Of a stretch of DNA of 64,000 nt, positions 29,727 through 38,400 are shown in pieces. Numbering within the stretch: position 1 is the first letter of the stretch; every line of letters begins with the position of its first letter. The DNA comes from Balneolaceae bacterium. GTDB taxonomy: Bacteria > Bacteroidota > Rhodothermia > Balneolales > Balneolaceae. The stretch is taken from assembly GCA_034521445.1 (NCBI GenBank), contig JAXHMM010000006.1, forward strand, positions 248,001 to 312,000, given 5' to 3'. The notes beneath the pieces are model-generated. The model was given only the letters and a program-made list of their open reading frames with translations, was not told the DNA's origin and searched no databases. The position numbers were made by a program, and so were the translations under genes.

Positions 29727-31047
29727 CGAGACCGAGATCCGGGAGAGTCTCTCCCTGCTGCTGGAGGAGGAGGGCTACCGCTGCACCACGGCCGCCGACG
29801 GTACAGAGGCCAAGAAGGCAATTGACGAGCATTCCTTCGACATTCTCATCTGCGATCTAAAGATGCCCGGGGCCGGCGGCATCGAGGTGCTGGAATACCT
29901 TATCACCCACGCCTCGGAGACCCTCGCCATCATCATCACCGCCCATGCCACGGTCGATACCGCTATCCAGGCTCTTCGGAAAGGAGCTTCCGACTACATT
30001 CTCAAGCCTCTTGATTTTGAGGAGGTGCTGATCCGCATCCGCAACCTGCTGCAGCAGCGCGACCTGCTGCAGCAGAACAAGTACCTGCGCGAGCAGATCG
30101 ACCAGGAGTATAATTTCAACCATATCATCGGTGAAAGCGAGGCCATGAAAAAGGTGTACCGCATGGTGGAGCGCGTCAGCGGCGCCACCACCAACGTGCT
30201 GGTCACCGGACCCAGCGGCACCGGCAAGGAGCTGGTGGCGCGTGCCATCCACTTTCACGGGCCCCGTTCCGGACAGCCCTTTATCGCCATCAACTGCGGC
30301 GCCATTCCGGAAAACCTGGTGGAATCGGAGCTATTCGGACACATGAAAGGGGCTTTCACCGGGGCTGAATCCGACAAGGAGGGCGTTTTCCAGGTGGCCC
30401 ACCGGGGGACGGTGTTCCTGGACGAGGTGGCCGAAATCCCCCTTAACCTGCAGGTCAACCTGCTGCGGGTCATCCAGGAGAGGGAAGTGAAACCGGTGGG
30501 CTCTAACCATCCCGTTTCCTTCGACGCGCGCATTATAGCCGCTACCAACCGCAACCTGCAGAAGGAGGTGGATGAGGGACGCTTCCGCGAGGACCTCTAC
30601 TACCGGCTTAATGTGGTGGAAATCCCGCTTCCGACCCTCTCAGAACGCCAGGAGGATATTCCCCTGCTGGCGCACCATTTTCTGAAAAAGTATTCCGACG
30701 AGCTCAAGCGGGACATCAAAGGTATCGACAGCCGCGCCATGGGGGCGCTTATATCGCACGCATGGCGGGGACAGGTGCGGGAGCTGGAGAACATCATCGA
30801 GCGGGCGGTACTGCTGGGAGAGGGCGACTACATCGGTCTGGAGGATCTTCCCCGCTCGCTGCGTGAAAGTGAGGATGGGGCGGAACAGGTGGACGAGGCC
30901 TCCCTGGACCAGGCGGTTCAGGCTTTTGAGAAGCACCATATTCAGCGCGTGCTCAACCGCACCGGCGGCAACAAGTCGGAGGCGGCGCGCCTGCTCGAGA
31001 TTGATCCCTCCACCCTCTACCGGAAAATGGAGCGGATGGGGCTCTAG
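29698..31047 (+). CDS. NtrC-family sigma-54 activator, response regulator
   Basis: A 449-residue regulator in three parts. The receiver at 1-115 has DDE at 9-11, phosphoryl acceptor Asp53 (ICDLKMPG), Thr81 region (IIITAH) and Lys103 (ILKPLDFEE). The AAA+ domain at about 140-370 has Walker A GPSGTGKE (171-178), the sigma-54 contact loop GAFTGA (218-223), and Walker B GTVFLDEVAEI. The Fis-type DNA-binding helix-turn-helix is at the end (NKSEAARLLEIDPSTLYRKMERM). It is complete and should activate sigma-54 promoters from distant enhancer sites. Three such promoters and two pairs of dyad sites lie within 4.3 kb downstream. The ATG at 29698 gives the canonical receiver start. Convergent with yceI; stops overlap. 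Confidence 0.95.
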   Translation: MNRRILIADDETEIRESLSLLLEEEGYRCTTAADGTEAKKAIDEHSFDILICDLKMPGAGGIEVLEYLITHASETLAIIITAHATVDTAIQALRKGASDYILKPLDFEEVLIRIRNLLQQRDLLQQNKYLREQIDQEYNFNHIIGESEAMKKVYRMVERVSGATTNVLVTGPSGTGKELVARAIHFHGPRSGQPFIAINCGAIPENLVESELFGHMKGAFTGAESDKEGVFQVAHRGTVFLDEVAEIPLNLQVNLLRVIQEREVKPVGSNHPVSFDARIIAATNRNLQKEVDEGRFREDLYYRLNVVEIPLPTLSERQEDIPLLAHHFLKKYSDELKRDIKGIDSRAMGALISHAWRGQVRELENIIERAVLLGEGDYIGLEDLPRSLRESEDGAEQVDEASLDQAVQAFEKHHIQRVLNRTGGNKSEAARLLEIDPSTLYRKMERMGL

Positions 31048-31733
31048 CCCTCCCCTTCACGCAGGCGGACCGTCAGGTTGAAGTGGACTGTCAGGCGTTT
31101 GTCGGCGCGGATGAGTCCCATTAATGCCGAAGGCGGGGTGATCCCGAAGGTATCCATGTGCAACTCACGGGAGCCCTTCACGCGGAAGCGGTTCTCATCG
31201 AGCTGCAGGCCGCGGACCGTGGTCTCGGTGGTGTCGCTCATGCCCGCGATGGTAAGCACCCCGCGGGCTCGAATGGAAAACCAGGTGCCCTCGCCCTCCC
31301 CGGCCGGAGATTCCGTCCCGACGCTCAGCGTATCGGCCACATCTGCCTCCAGCAACCGGTAGCGAATGAGTGGGAACCGCTCGGACTTGAGGGCTTCGTA
31401 CATATCGCGGTTCATGGCCTTCTTGCCACATTGCAGGGTGCGTACGGGAACGCTGACCGTGATCTCTACGTCTTCTTCCCCGCCGGCGCCTTCCTGCAGG
31501 TTCACGGTGGCTTCGCCCGAGAGCCGCTGCGCGCGGCAGGTGTAGTCCACCACGCTGGCCGACCCTTCGATCCAGACGGCGCCACCCTCTTCAATCTCGA
31601 TATTCCCCGACGCACCAAGCCCTGACTGTTGCGCGTGAACAGGCAGGGCGTATGCGAGTGCCGGGATCAGAAGGGCCAGGAGCAGTCTCCGGGTCCATTG
31701 CCTCTCCCGCGGATGGTCGGGTTGGCGGGACAT
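31044..31733 (-). CDS. Exported YceI-family protein (second gene)
   Basis: A 229-residue protein with a basic N-terminus (MSRQPDHPRERQWTRRLLLALLIPALAYA) and a signal peptide ending in VHAQQ. The mature part has the YceI lipocalin-like pattern, though diverged: GSASVVDYTCRAQRLSGEATV, the family turn GKKAMNRDMYEALKSERFPLIRYRL, then GVLTIAGMSDTTETTVRG, and an ending on ALMGLIRADKRLTVHFNLTVRL. YceI proteins bind isoprenoid or other amphiphilic molecules in the periplasm. It follows the first yceI gene by 5 bases and will be co-transcribed with it from the sigma-54 promoter. Its stop overlaps that of the NtrC-type gene by four bases. Confidence 0.85.
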   Translation of the reverse strand: MSRQPDHPRERQWTRRLLLALLIPALAYALPVHAQQSGLGASGNIEIEEGGAVWIEGSASVVDYTCRAQRLSGEATVNLQEGAGGEEDVEITVSVPVRTLQCGKKAMNRDMYEALKSERFPLIRYRLLEADVADTLSVGTESPAGEGEGTWFSIRARGVLTIAGMSDTTETTVRGLQLDENRFRVKGSRELHMDTFGITPPSALMGLIRADKRLTVHFNLTVRLREGEG

Positions 31734-31738
31734 GGCGC

Positions 31739-32311
31739 CTATCCGTTGCTGACGCGCAGGTTGAAGGTGATGGTGACCTCTTCGCCGCTGCGTATGGTAC
31801 CCAGCATGGCGGTGGGAGGACTCACCTCGAAGTCATTCATGTTCATGGTGTAGCTGCCTTCGAAGAGCCAGCCGTTCGCGTTTTGCTGTCCGCTCACCTG
31901 GAGGGTGACCGAGCGGGTTACGCCTGCTATTTGCAGGTCGCCGGTCACGTCCATCGTAACGGTGTTGCCGGAACCTCCGGTTTGCGCCGCATCCGTCAGG
32001 GTGAAACGGATCTGCGGGTGGTCGCCCCTCTTGAGGGCGTCGTAGATTTTACGGTTCATGGCTCCCTTGCCGCTTTCAATGGATGTGACGGGTACGGCAA
32101 AAGAGAGGCTGGTCACAGGCACCTCCGCGGCAGGATCCAGCGCCAGGGAGCCGTTTACCTCCTGTACCTCGCACTCCCAGTCATGGATGGTGGAGGTCCC
32201 GGAAATCTTCATCCAGCTCGATTCGCCGGATACCAGGTTGCGGTTCTGGGCCTCTGCGGAGGAGGCTATGGCTGTCATGAAGGCGATAAAGAAAAGGATG
32301 ATGTTTTTCAT
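31739..32311 (-). CDS. Exported YceI-family protein (first gene)
   Basis: A 190-residue exported protein. I take the ATG at 32311 (MKNIILFFIAFM) because it starts a clean signal peptide (ending SSAEAQN); the frame also reads 21 codons further, across the promoter. The YceI barrel is clear: SSWMKISGTSTIHDWECEVQEVNGSL, GKGAMNRKIYDALKRGDHPQIRFTLTDA, GDLQIAGVTRSVTLQVSG and MLGTIRSGEEVTITFNLRVSNG. It has a standard length and probably binds a hydrophobic ligand in the periplasm. A near-consensus sigma-54 promoter ends 43 bases before the start, and the second yceI follows after 5 bases. Confidence 0.9.
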   Translation of the reverse strand: MKNIILFFIAFMTAIASSAEAQNRNLVSGESSWMKISGTSTIHDWECEVQEVNGSLALDPAAEVPVTSLSFAVPVTSIESGKGAMNRKIYDALKRGDHPQIRFTLTDAAQTGGSGNTVTMDVTGDLQIAGVTRSVTLQVSGQQNANGWLFEGSYTMNMNDFEVSPPTAMLGTIRSGEEVTITFNLRVSNG

Positions 32312-32353
32312 AGGGGGACTCGGTTCATTCATGGATGCTTTGTCCCATGTACG

Positions 32354-32370
32354 TGCAATCTCCGTTCCAA
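32354..32370 (-). promoter_or_regulatory. Sigma-54 promoter of the yceI pair
   Basis: On the minus strand the sequence is TTGGAACGGAGATTGCA. Against YTGGCACGRNNNTTGCW there is one mismatch, and the GG and GC elements are exactly 10 bases apart as required. Transcription would start near 32343, giving a leader of about 30 bases before the ATG at 32311. Confidence 0.85.
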
Positions 32371-32496
32371 ACATCGCAATTATGACAATAAATATGCAAT
32401 GTCCCCGGCCATAGACCTTAAATAGCCCGGACGGTGCTCTGGGAGGGTGATTGGCGAATAGACTATTTCAGGATAGGGCCGGCCCCGTCGCACCTT

Positions 32497-32547
32497 TCGT
32501 GCAGATACGCAAGCGGGCGGGCGTCCGGGTCGTGCAGAGGTGCAAGA
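32497..32547. promoter_or_regulatory. Pair of dyad enhancer sites, 33 bp apart
   Basis: Site one (32497-32514) is TCGTGCA-GATA-CGCAAGC; site two (32530-32547) is TCGTGCA-GAGG-TGCAAGA. Each is an inverted repeat with 7-base arms, and the starts are 33 bases apart, three helical turns. They lie between two divergent sigma-54 promoters, about 165 and 198 bases upstream of the yceI start point and about 140 and 108 bases upstream of the receiver start point. They are probable binding sites of the NtrC-type regulator. The remaining gap 32371-32691 shows no gene. Confidence 0.72.
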
Positions 32548-32618
32548 CCCGTCCCGGTGTGCAGGCGGCATACCCGCCGCCGCAGGCCGCAGACCTCTTT
32601 TTCCGGTTGCCGCACACT

Positions 32619-32635
32619 TTGGTACTCTCCTTGCA
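32619..32635 (+). promoter_or_regulatory. Sigma-54 promoter of the receiver gene
   Basis: TTGGTACTCTCCTTGCA has the invariant GG and GC 10 bases apart and three mismatches to YTGGCACGRNNNTTGCW. The start point would fall near 32646, about 46 bases before the GTG of the receiver gene. Confidence 0.75.
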
Positions 32636-32691
32636 TATAGTGGGGTGGAACCCGCGCTCCTTGCGGGACAACGCCATTCCAATTTTGAACT

Positions 32692-33063
32692 GTGATCATC
32701 AACCCACGCGCCATACTGATCGTCGAAAAGGAGCCCGTCATGCGGGAATCCCTATCGCTGATCCTGGAAGACGAAGGCTACCGCAGCCTGCCTGCGGCGG
32801 ACGCCGGCGAGGCGATGGAGCATCTCGACCGCGAGCAGGTAGACCTGGTACTTCTTGACCTGGCGACGGGTCATGCGTGCCCGGAATCCCTGTTCCGGAA
32901 ACTGCGCCGCCGGCGCCCGGAACTGCCTGTACTCCTGGTCAGCCAGTACGACGACCATGAGGTCCTGGTTCCGCTGATGCGTATGGGCGCCGCAGGTTAC
33001 CTCTTCAAGCCCCTTGACTTCGAAGAGCTCATTGATCTCCTTCCCTCCTACCTGGCGCGCTAA
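32692..33063 (+). CDS. Stand-alone receiver-domain protein, partly degenerate
   Basis: A 123-residue protein consisting only of a response-regulator receiver domain, started at a GTG. It closely resembles the receiver of the NtrC-type neighbour: RESLSLILEDEGYRSLPAADAGEAM here against RESLSLLLEEEGYRCTTAADGTEAK there, and both end with KPLDFEE. The acceptor Asp (LLDLATG) and the Lys (LFKP) are kept, but the acidic pair DDE is replaced by EKE and the Thr is Ser. It has no output domain. It sits under its own sigma-54 promoter, so it could accept or divert phosphate, or bind the kinase, giving feedback on the system. Confidence 0.85.
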   Translation: MIINPRAILIVEKEPVMRESLSLILEDEGYRSLPAADAGEAMEHLDREQVDLVLLDLATGHACPESLFRKLRRRRPELPVLLVSQYDDHEVLVPLMRMGAAGYLFKPLDFEELIDLLPSYLAR

Positions 33064-33187
33064 ATCTTCCCCTGCCTCTGCAACCCCTTCATCATCCCAA
33101 AGCTAAAGACCGCCCATAAACTTTAATATTAAATATTCATTGTTATACTATAGCCGAACCAGGAATAACGGAAGATCTGTATTTCCT

Positions 33188-33538
33188 ATGAAGGTACTAA
33201 CGAGCACCGTGGCACGCGTACTCTTTGCCCTGCCTTTTGGGGTTTTCGGCATTAACCATCTGATGAACGCGGGCAGCATGGCCGGCTATGTGCCCATTCC
33301 CGGCGGCGCCTTCTGGGTCTACCTGACGGGCGTCGCCCACCTGCTGGCCTGCGCCGCACTTCTGGTCCGTCAGAAGGTGCGCCTGGCCGGGCTTCTGCTG
33401 GGACTGATGCTGCTTATCTTCGCCCTCTCCATCCATCTTCCGGCGGTCATAGGCGGTAACATGGGCTCCCTGCCCAGTCTGCTCAAGGACCTGTCCCTGG
33501 CGGGTGCAGCCTGGATTTATGGCGGGACAGGCATCTGA
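33188..33538 (+). CDS. DoxX-family membrane protein
   Basis: A 116-residue protein with four membrane helices. The N-terminus VARVLFALPFGVFGINHLMNAG is the DoxX pattern of a helix followed by a short loop with a conserved His-Leu. YVPIPGGAFWVYLTGVAHLLACAALLV and GLLLGLMLLIFALSIHLPAV follow. I choose the ATG at 33188; the frame has 16 further codons upstream without a membrane segment. DoxX relatives are often encoded with redox or quinone-linked proteins, but function is not fixed. It lies 124 bases after the receiver gene and ends before a terminator. A second DoxX gene is paired with another yceI at 52 kb. Confidence 0.8.
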   Translation: MKVLTSTVARVLFALPFGVFGINHLMNAGSMAGYVPIPGGAFWVYLTGVAHLLACAALLVRQKVRLAGLLLGLMLLIFALSIHLPAVIGGNMGSLPSLLKDLSLAGAAWIYGGTGI

Positions 33539-33599
33539 GATGAAAGGAATACCGTCTTCTTCCGATGAGTAAGCCCTTACACTGAATGTACTTGACTCG

Positions 33600-33637
33600 G
33601 GCCTGCCGGCCACCGCACCGGCGGGCCTATTTTATAT
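33600..33637 (+). terminator. Terminator after the DoxX gene
   Basis: GGCCTGCCGG (33600-33609) pairs with CCGGCGGGCC (33618-33627), with one T-G pair and an 8-base loop. TATTTTATA follows. It lies about 60 bases after the DoxX stop. Confidence 0.65.
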
Positions 33638-33691
33638 AGATGAGGCCTTCACAGATACAGCTGAAGCGGAGGTTTCGGAGGGTGGTGGGAA

Positions 33692-33730
33692 TAAAAAAAA
33701 GGTGCCGCATGTTCAGATGCGGCACCTTTG
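33692..33730 (-). terminator. Strong terminator of the outer-membrane barrel gene
   Basis: GGTGCCGCAT (33701-33710) pairs perfectly with ATGCGGCACC (33717-33726) around GTTCAG. Read on the minus strand it ends in eight T residues. It lies 50 bases after the stop of the leftward barrel gene. Confidence 0.85.
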
Positions 33731-33776
33731 ATTATTCGAACGTTGGGATGGTGGTTACCTCCCAGGATGCGTTGCT

Positions 33777-35057
33777 CTAGAAGCTGATGACGGCTTCCAT
33801 CATGATTCCGTTAAACTCGGCGCCGTCGTACTTGCTGCCGGACATGAAGCCGTTCCACTCCTGGCTGACGTACTCGACCTTGGCCAATACGTTTTTGGTC
33901 AGGAACCAGCCGCCCCCGATGTTATAGCGGGTGATGTCGAAGGAGCCGTCGGTCATGTTCTCGCCTTCAACCATGTTCCAGCGGAAGCCCAGGTAGACGT
34001 CTTCGGCGGAGCCGAAGCGGTAGAGCAGTTCTGCGCCGTACTGGTTGTATGAGCGGCTGTCTGATTCGGTGTTTGATTTACCGGTGGCGTTCTCGTAAAG
34101 CCCGTAGAACTCCAGTCCCCCGTACTTCACGAAGGGATTGACCATGACGGAGGTCATTTCGCCGTAGCCCGCAGGATCCGTGCGGCCGGGAGTGAAGCTG
34201 GGCGCGAAGCGTCCGCTTCGGAATCCGTCGTCCAGCACGTTGTAGTAGCGCGATCCCGCGCGGTCGCCCGAGTAGAGGTAGATGGAGGGCGACTGTCCCG
34301 TAGTATAAACCGAGCCGCTCAGGCGAAAACGGAAATCGTCGCTGAACTGGTTGTCGTAGGCCAGTTTGCCCAACACGGAGGCGTGGGTCTTGTACGTGCC
34401 CTCCAGGGTGCTCTGGTTGAGCTTGCCGTTGGTCAGCCCGAACATGGCCATCCAGGGACCGTCGTAGTAGTAGAGCTCCCCGCCCACCTCGGTGGTGAAG
34501 GAGTCCATGATGTAGTTGCCCACAAAGGGGTTGTGGATGGCCGACCCGTTGTCGGAGCGGCGGAAGTGGTTGTCGCCGTAGTTGTTCTCCATGTGGCCGA
34601 TCTTGATGCGCACGTGGTCCATGACGCCGGAGAGCAGACCCTCCTGAATGAAGTCCAGGCGGTCGACCTGCATGTATCCGCTCTTGACATAGGCCTCGGT
34701 GTGGTGCTGTGAGGTCAGGTAGGTGCGCAGGTGCATGCGGAGCCCCTCGCCCAGGGCCACGTCCAGGTCAAGGTTGGAGGTGGCCAGGTTGAAGTTCGAC
34801 TCCAATCCGGGAAGCGTGCCGAGCATGTTGTCGTGACGCAGTCCCTGGAACTGCAGGGCGTTGGAACCGCCTATGCGAACTACGACTCCGTCGAAGCCGA
34901 TATTGGTCGTGAAGGGTGCCTCAAATTCGTTGAGTCCCCGCTGGTCGGGGGCGGTGAAGTATTGGAGATCCCGGTCGAAAACTTGACCGAAAGCACTTCC
35001 CGCCGTCACGAAGAGGGCCAGAAGCAGCGTTGAGATGATTGGTTTGAGAAGTTTCAT
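33777..35057 (-). CDS. Outer-membrane beta-barrel (porin-like) protein
   Basis: A 426-residue exported protein. The ATG at 35057 starts a typical signal peptide (MKLLKPIISTLLLALFVTAGSAFGQ). The mature part alternates polar and hydrophobic residues in many short amphipathic strands (FRLSGSVYTTGQ, LEFYGLYENATGK, AELLYRFGSAEDVYLGFRWN, VLAKVEYVSQEWNG) and ends with a terminal Phe (MEAVISF), the classic outer-membrane barrel signature. It resembles phosphate-selective-porin-like or other 16-18-strand porins, but I cannot name a substrate. A sigma-54 type promoter and a pair of enhancer dyads lie upstream, tying it to the NtrC-type regulator. A strong terminator follows. Confidence 0.78.
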   Translation of the reverse strand: MKLLKPIISTLLLALFVTAGSAFGQVFDRDLQYFTAPDQRGLNEFEAPFTTNIGFDGVVVRIGGSNALQFQGLRHDNMLGTLPGLESNFNLATSNLDLDVALGEGLRMHLRTYLTSQHHTEAYVKSGYMQVDRLDFIQEGLLSGVMDHVRIKIGHMENNYGDNHFRRSDNGSAIHNPFVGNYIMDSFTTEVGGELYYYDGPWMAMFGLTNGKLNQSTLEGTYKTHASVLGKLAYDNQFSDDFRFRLSGSVYTTGQSPSIYLYSGDRAGSRYYNVLDDGFRSGRFAPSFTPGRTDPAGYGEMTSVMVNPFVKYGGLEFYGLYENATGKSNTESDSRSYNQYGAELLYRFGSAEDVYLGFRWNMVEGENMTDGSFDITRYNIGGGWFLTKNVLAKVEYVSQEWNGFMSGSKYDGAEFNGIMMEAVISF

Positions 35058-35165
35058 GATGAAGCCTCGTGGTTTTTGGTTTGAATAATGGGATGTGACT
35101 GTTTCGTCAAGTTCGTTTCGCATCCTCCTGCCCGGTGTGGCCGGGTGGGTTTCATGCATGTGAGA

Positions 35166-35182
35166 TACAAGGACCGTACCAA
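35166..35182 (-). promoter_or_regulatory. Probable sigma-54 promoter of the barrel gene
   Basis: On the minus strand: TTGGTACGGTCCTTGTA. It has two mismatches to YTGGCACGRNNNTTGCW, but one is in the highly conserved GC (here GT), so it may be weak. It is very like the receiver promoter (TTGGTAC, then TCCTTG). The leader would be about 95 bases. Confidence 0.55.
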
Positions 35183-35329
35183 AGTTCTGTCCGCATGCCA
35201 TATCTGCGAGAAAGTTGCGTCATCCTGGCCCAAGGCGCTCTAACCGGGGAAGTTATTATTAAAAATGACCAAATAAAGGCGCCGATTCAAGCGAAGGGCT
35301 GTAATAGCCGCGGCTGGTACTTCAGCCGC

Positions 35330-35380
35330 CTATGCAGGCGTGCAAGAAGGTCTGCAGGCCAATCGTGCAGGACTGCAAGA
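35330..35380. promoter_or_regulatory. Second pair of dyad enhancer sites, 33 bp apart
   Basis: Site one (35330-35347) is CTATGCA-GGCG-TGCAAGA; site two (35363-35380) is TCGTGCA-GGAC-TGCAAGA. The starts are again 33 bases apart, as in the pair at 32497. They lie about 185 and 220 bases upstream of the predicted barrel-gene start point and just after the end of the RND pump gene. The gap 35058-35410 also has a hairpin at 35310-35329 without a T-run, and no gene. Confidence 0.7.
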
Positions 35381-35410
35381 AGGATAAGAGCGGATCTCGG
35401 GAAGTCGCCG

Positions 35411-38400
35411 TCAGGCCGACTCCACCGCCGGCTTGCCGCGCTGCAAGATGGAGGGCATCAGTGCCCGCGCCTTCCGGAGCAGCCCGTCTGTGGTAATGTA
35501 GACCACCGGGATGAAGACCAGGGTCACCAGCGTGGATGCCGTAAGCCCTCCGATCACTACGCGCGCCAGGGCCGCCTGTATCTCCGCGCCGGCGCCCAGG
35601 CCGAAGGAGAGGGGCAGCAGTCCCAGCACGGTGGTAAGAGTGGTCATCAGGATGGGACGCAGGCGCAGGCGCCCGCTTACGATTACCGCCTCCCGCACGC
35701 CCATGCCGCGCTCGCGACGCATCAGATTGATGTAGTCGATCAGAACGATGGCGTTGTTGACCACGATACCGATGAGCATTACGATGCCCATCAGGCTCTG
35801 CATGTTGAGAGTAGTGCCGGTGAGCAGCAGGACGGGCACCACGCCTATGATGGCCAAAGGCACGGCGAACATGACGATAAGCGGGTCAAAGAAGCGTTCG
35901 AACTGGGCCGCCATCACCATGTAGATCAGCACCAGGGCCATGAGCACCGAAAGCTGGAAGTCGGCCGCGGCCTTCTCCTGCTCCTCGTACTCCCCTCCGT
36001 AGACGATGGAGAAGCCCTCGGGCAGCTCCAATGCGCCCAGCCTGGCCTGTATCTTCTCCACGGCCGTGCCCAGGGGCACGCCGCTCTCCAGGTTGGCGGT
36101 GATGAAGGAGACGCGCTGGCTGTTGATGCGGCTGATGGCCGTCGGCCCGCGGCCCATCTCCTGGGTTACTACGGCCGAGACGGGCAGAACCTGTCCATCG
36201 GGCGTGCGGATAGAGATATTCTCCAGGTCGGTGGCGCTTAGCCGGTCCTGCGGCTGCAGGCGTACATTGATGGGGTATTCGTCGCCGGCCATGCGGTAGA
36301 CACCTGCCCGGCTGCCCCCGATATTGGTCTGGATGACCCGCGCCACGTCGTTTACCGAGAGACCCAGATCGGCGATTTTCTCACGATCAAAAATGAGGTT
36401 CTGCTCCGGGCGCCCCTCGCGGCGATCGATGCGTACGCCGGATACCTCGGGAATTTCCTCCATAAGCAGGCGTATCTGCTGGGAGATACGTGCGGCCTGT
36501 TCCAGGTTGTAGCCCCGGAGCTGCACTTCCACCGCCTCGCCCCCGCCCGATCCGAAAAGCCGGCGAAGGATCCAGAGTCCCGACTGCGCACTCACGCGTA
36601 TGTCGCCGCCTGGGATGAGCCCCTGCAGGTTTTCGCGCAGTTCGTCGGCGATGGCTGAGGTGCTGCGCGAGCGCTTTCCGGCACTCACCATCGCGATTTC
36701 CACCTCCGCGTTGCCATTGCGCACCTCGGTGGTCAGGTGCTCCACGTCCTCCATCGGGAGGTTGGCGCGCACGATTTTTTCAAGTTCGAGGAGATATTCG
36801 TTCTGTACGGCGATATTGGTGCCCTGGGCCATCTGCAGGTTGACGCTGATCTCGTCGGCGTCCGACTGAGGGGCCAGCTCCATGGGGATGGTGCGGAATG
36901 CCAGAAAAGAACCGGCGACCAGTACGGCGGTGACGCCGAAGACCCAGGCGCGGCGGTCCAGCACCTTCTCGATAAGACGGCTGTACTGATCTTCCAGACG
37001 CCGGAAATAGCGCTGGAAACGACCTTTTTTGGCGCCGTCCCCCTCACCTTCCGGACGCACCGTCAGGAAGCGGCTGCAGAGCATGGGCACGAGCGTGAGG
37101 GCCACGAAGAGCGAGCATAGCAGGGCAAAGACCACCACCAGGGCCAGCTGCTGGAAGATCATGCCCGAAATGGTCTGCATGAAGACGACCGGCAGGAAGA
37201 TCACCGAAGTGGTGAGGGTGGAGGCCACGATGGCCCCGGCTACCTCGCGGGTACCCACCAGGGCGCTGCTTTCAAGATCTTTGCCCTCCTCCTCACGCAA
37301 TCGAATAATGTTTTCCAGCACCACGATGGCGTTGTCCACAATCAGCCCCACCCCCAGGGCCAGTCCCCCGAAACTCATCTGGTTAAGTGTCAGGTCGTTG
37401 AAATAGAGCAGCCCGAAGGTAGCGATGATGGAGATGGGGATGGAGACGGCGATGATGAAGGTGGAGGAGCCGTTGCGCAGGAAGAGGTAGAGGATGAACA
37501 CGGCCAGCAGGGAGCCCCACAGGGCGGAGTTCTGCACGTTGTCGATCGAAGCCTGGATGAACTCGCTCTGGTCGGTGGTGATGAAAAGCTCCATGTCGTC
37601 GCGCTCGCCGTTGATGCGGTCGATCTCGCTGCGGATTTCCTCGGCCACGGCCACGGTGTTGGCGCCCGACTGCTTCTGGATGCCGAAGCGCACCATGGGC
37701 TTGCCGTCGATATTGACGATACGGCTCACGTCCTCGTAGCCCCAGTCCACCTGCGCTACATCGCGCACGCGGATGGGCTTGCCCTCCACGACGGATACGA
37801 TGGTATTGCGGATCTGGTCAAGGTCCTCAAACTCGCCCAGGGTGCGTACGTAGAGTTGCTGCATGCCGGAGTTGACGTTGCCTCCCGGCAGGTTGACGTT
37901 TTCGCTGGCGATGGCCTGCTGCACCTGCGTCGAGGATAGCCCGCTGGCGATGAGCCGGTCCCTTTTCAGCTCTACGTGAACCTCGCGGTAGACACCGCCC
38001 CAGACGCCGATGGAGCCCACACCCGAAATCTGCTCGAAACGCTTGGTTACCTCCCGTTCGAGCACCTGGGTGAGTTTCTGCAGGTCCATGTCAGAGTTGG
38101 CCCCCACGATGACGATGGGGAAGTTGTTGGGATCGAATTTCCAGATCTGCGGCGGCTCGGCTTCCGGCGGCAGGTCGTCGCGCACCCGGTCGAGGACGGC
38201 GCGCACCTCGTTGGCCGCCACGTCCAGGTCGGAGCCTTGGGTGAACTCCAGGGTGACGCGGCTGCTTCCCTCGTCGGAACTCGAGCGCACCCGCTCCACA
38301 CCGGGGATGCCGGCGATGGCATTCTCGATGCGCTGGGTGATGATCTTCTCCATCTCCTCGGGACCCACGTTCGAGTAGCTGGTGGATATGGTCAGCTGAG

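Noticed and set aside
35196-35240. A second possible sigma-54 promoter (minus strand, TGGGCCAGGATGACGCAA) before the barrel gene
   Set aside because: Only the GG/GC spacing matches; the TT before GC and most of the -24 element are missing. The site at 35166 is much better.
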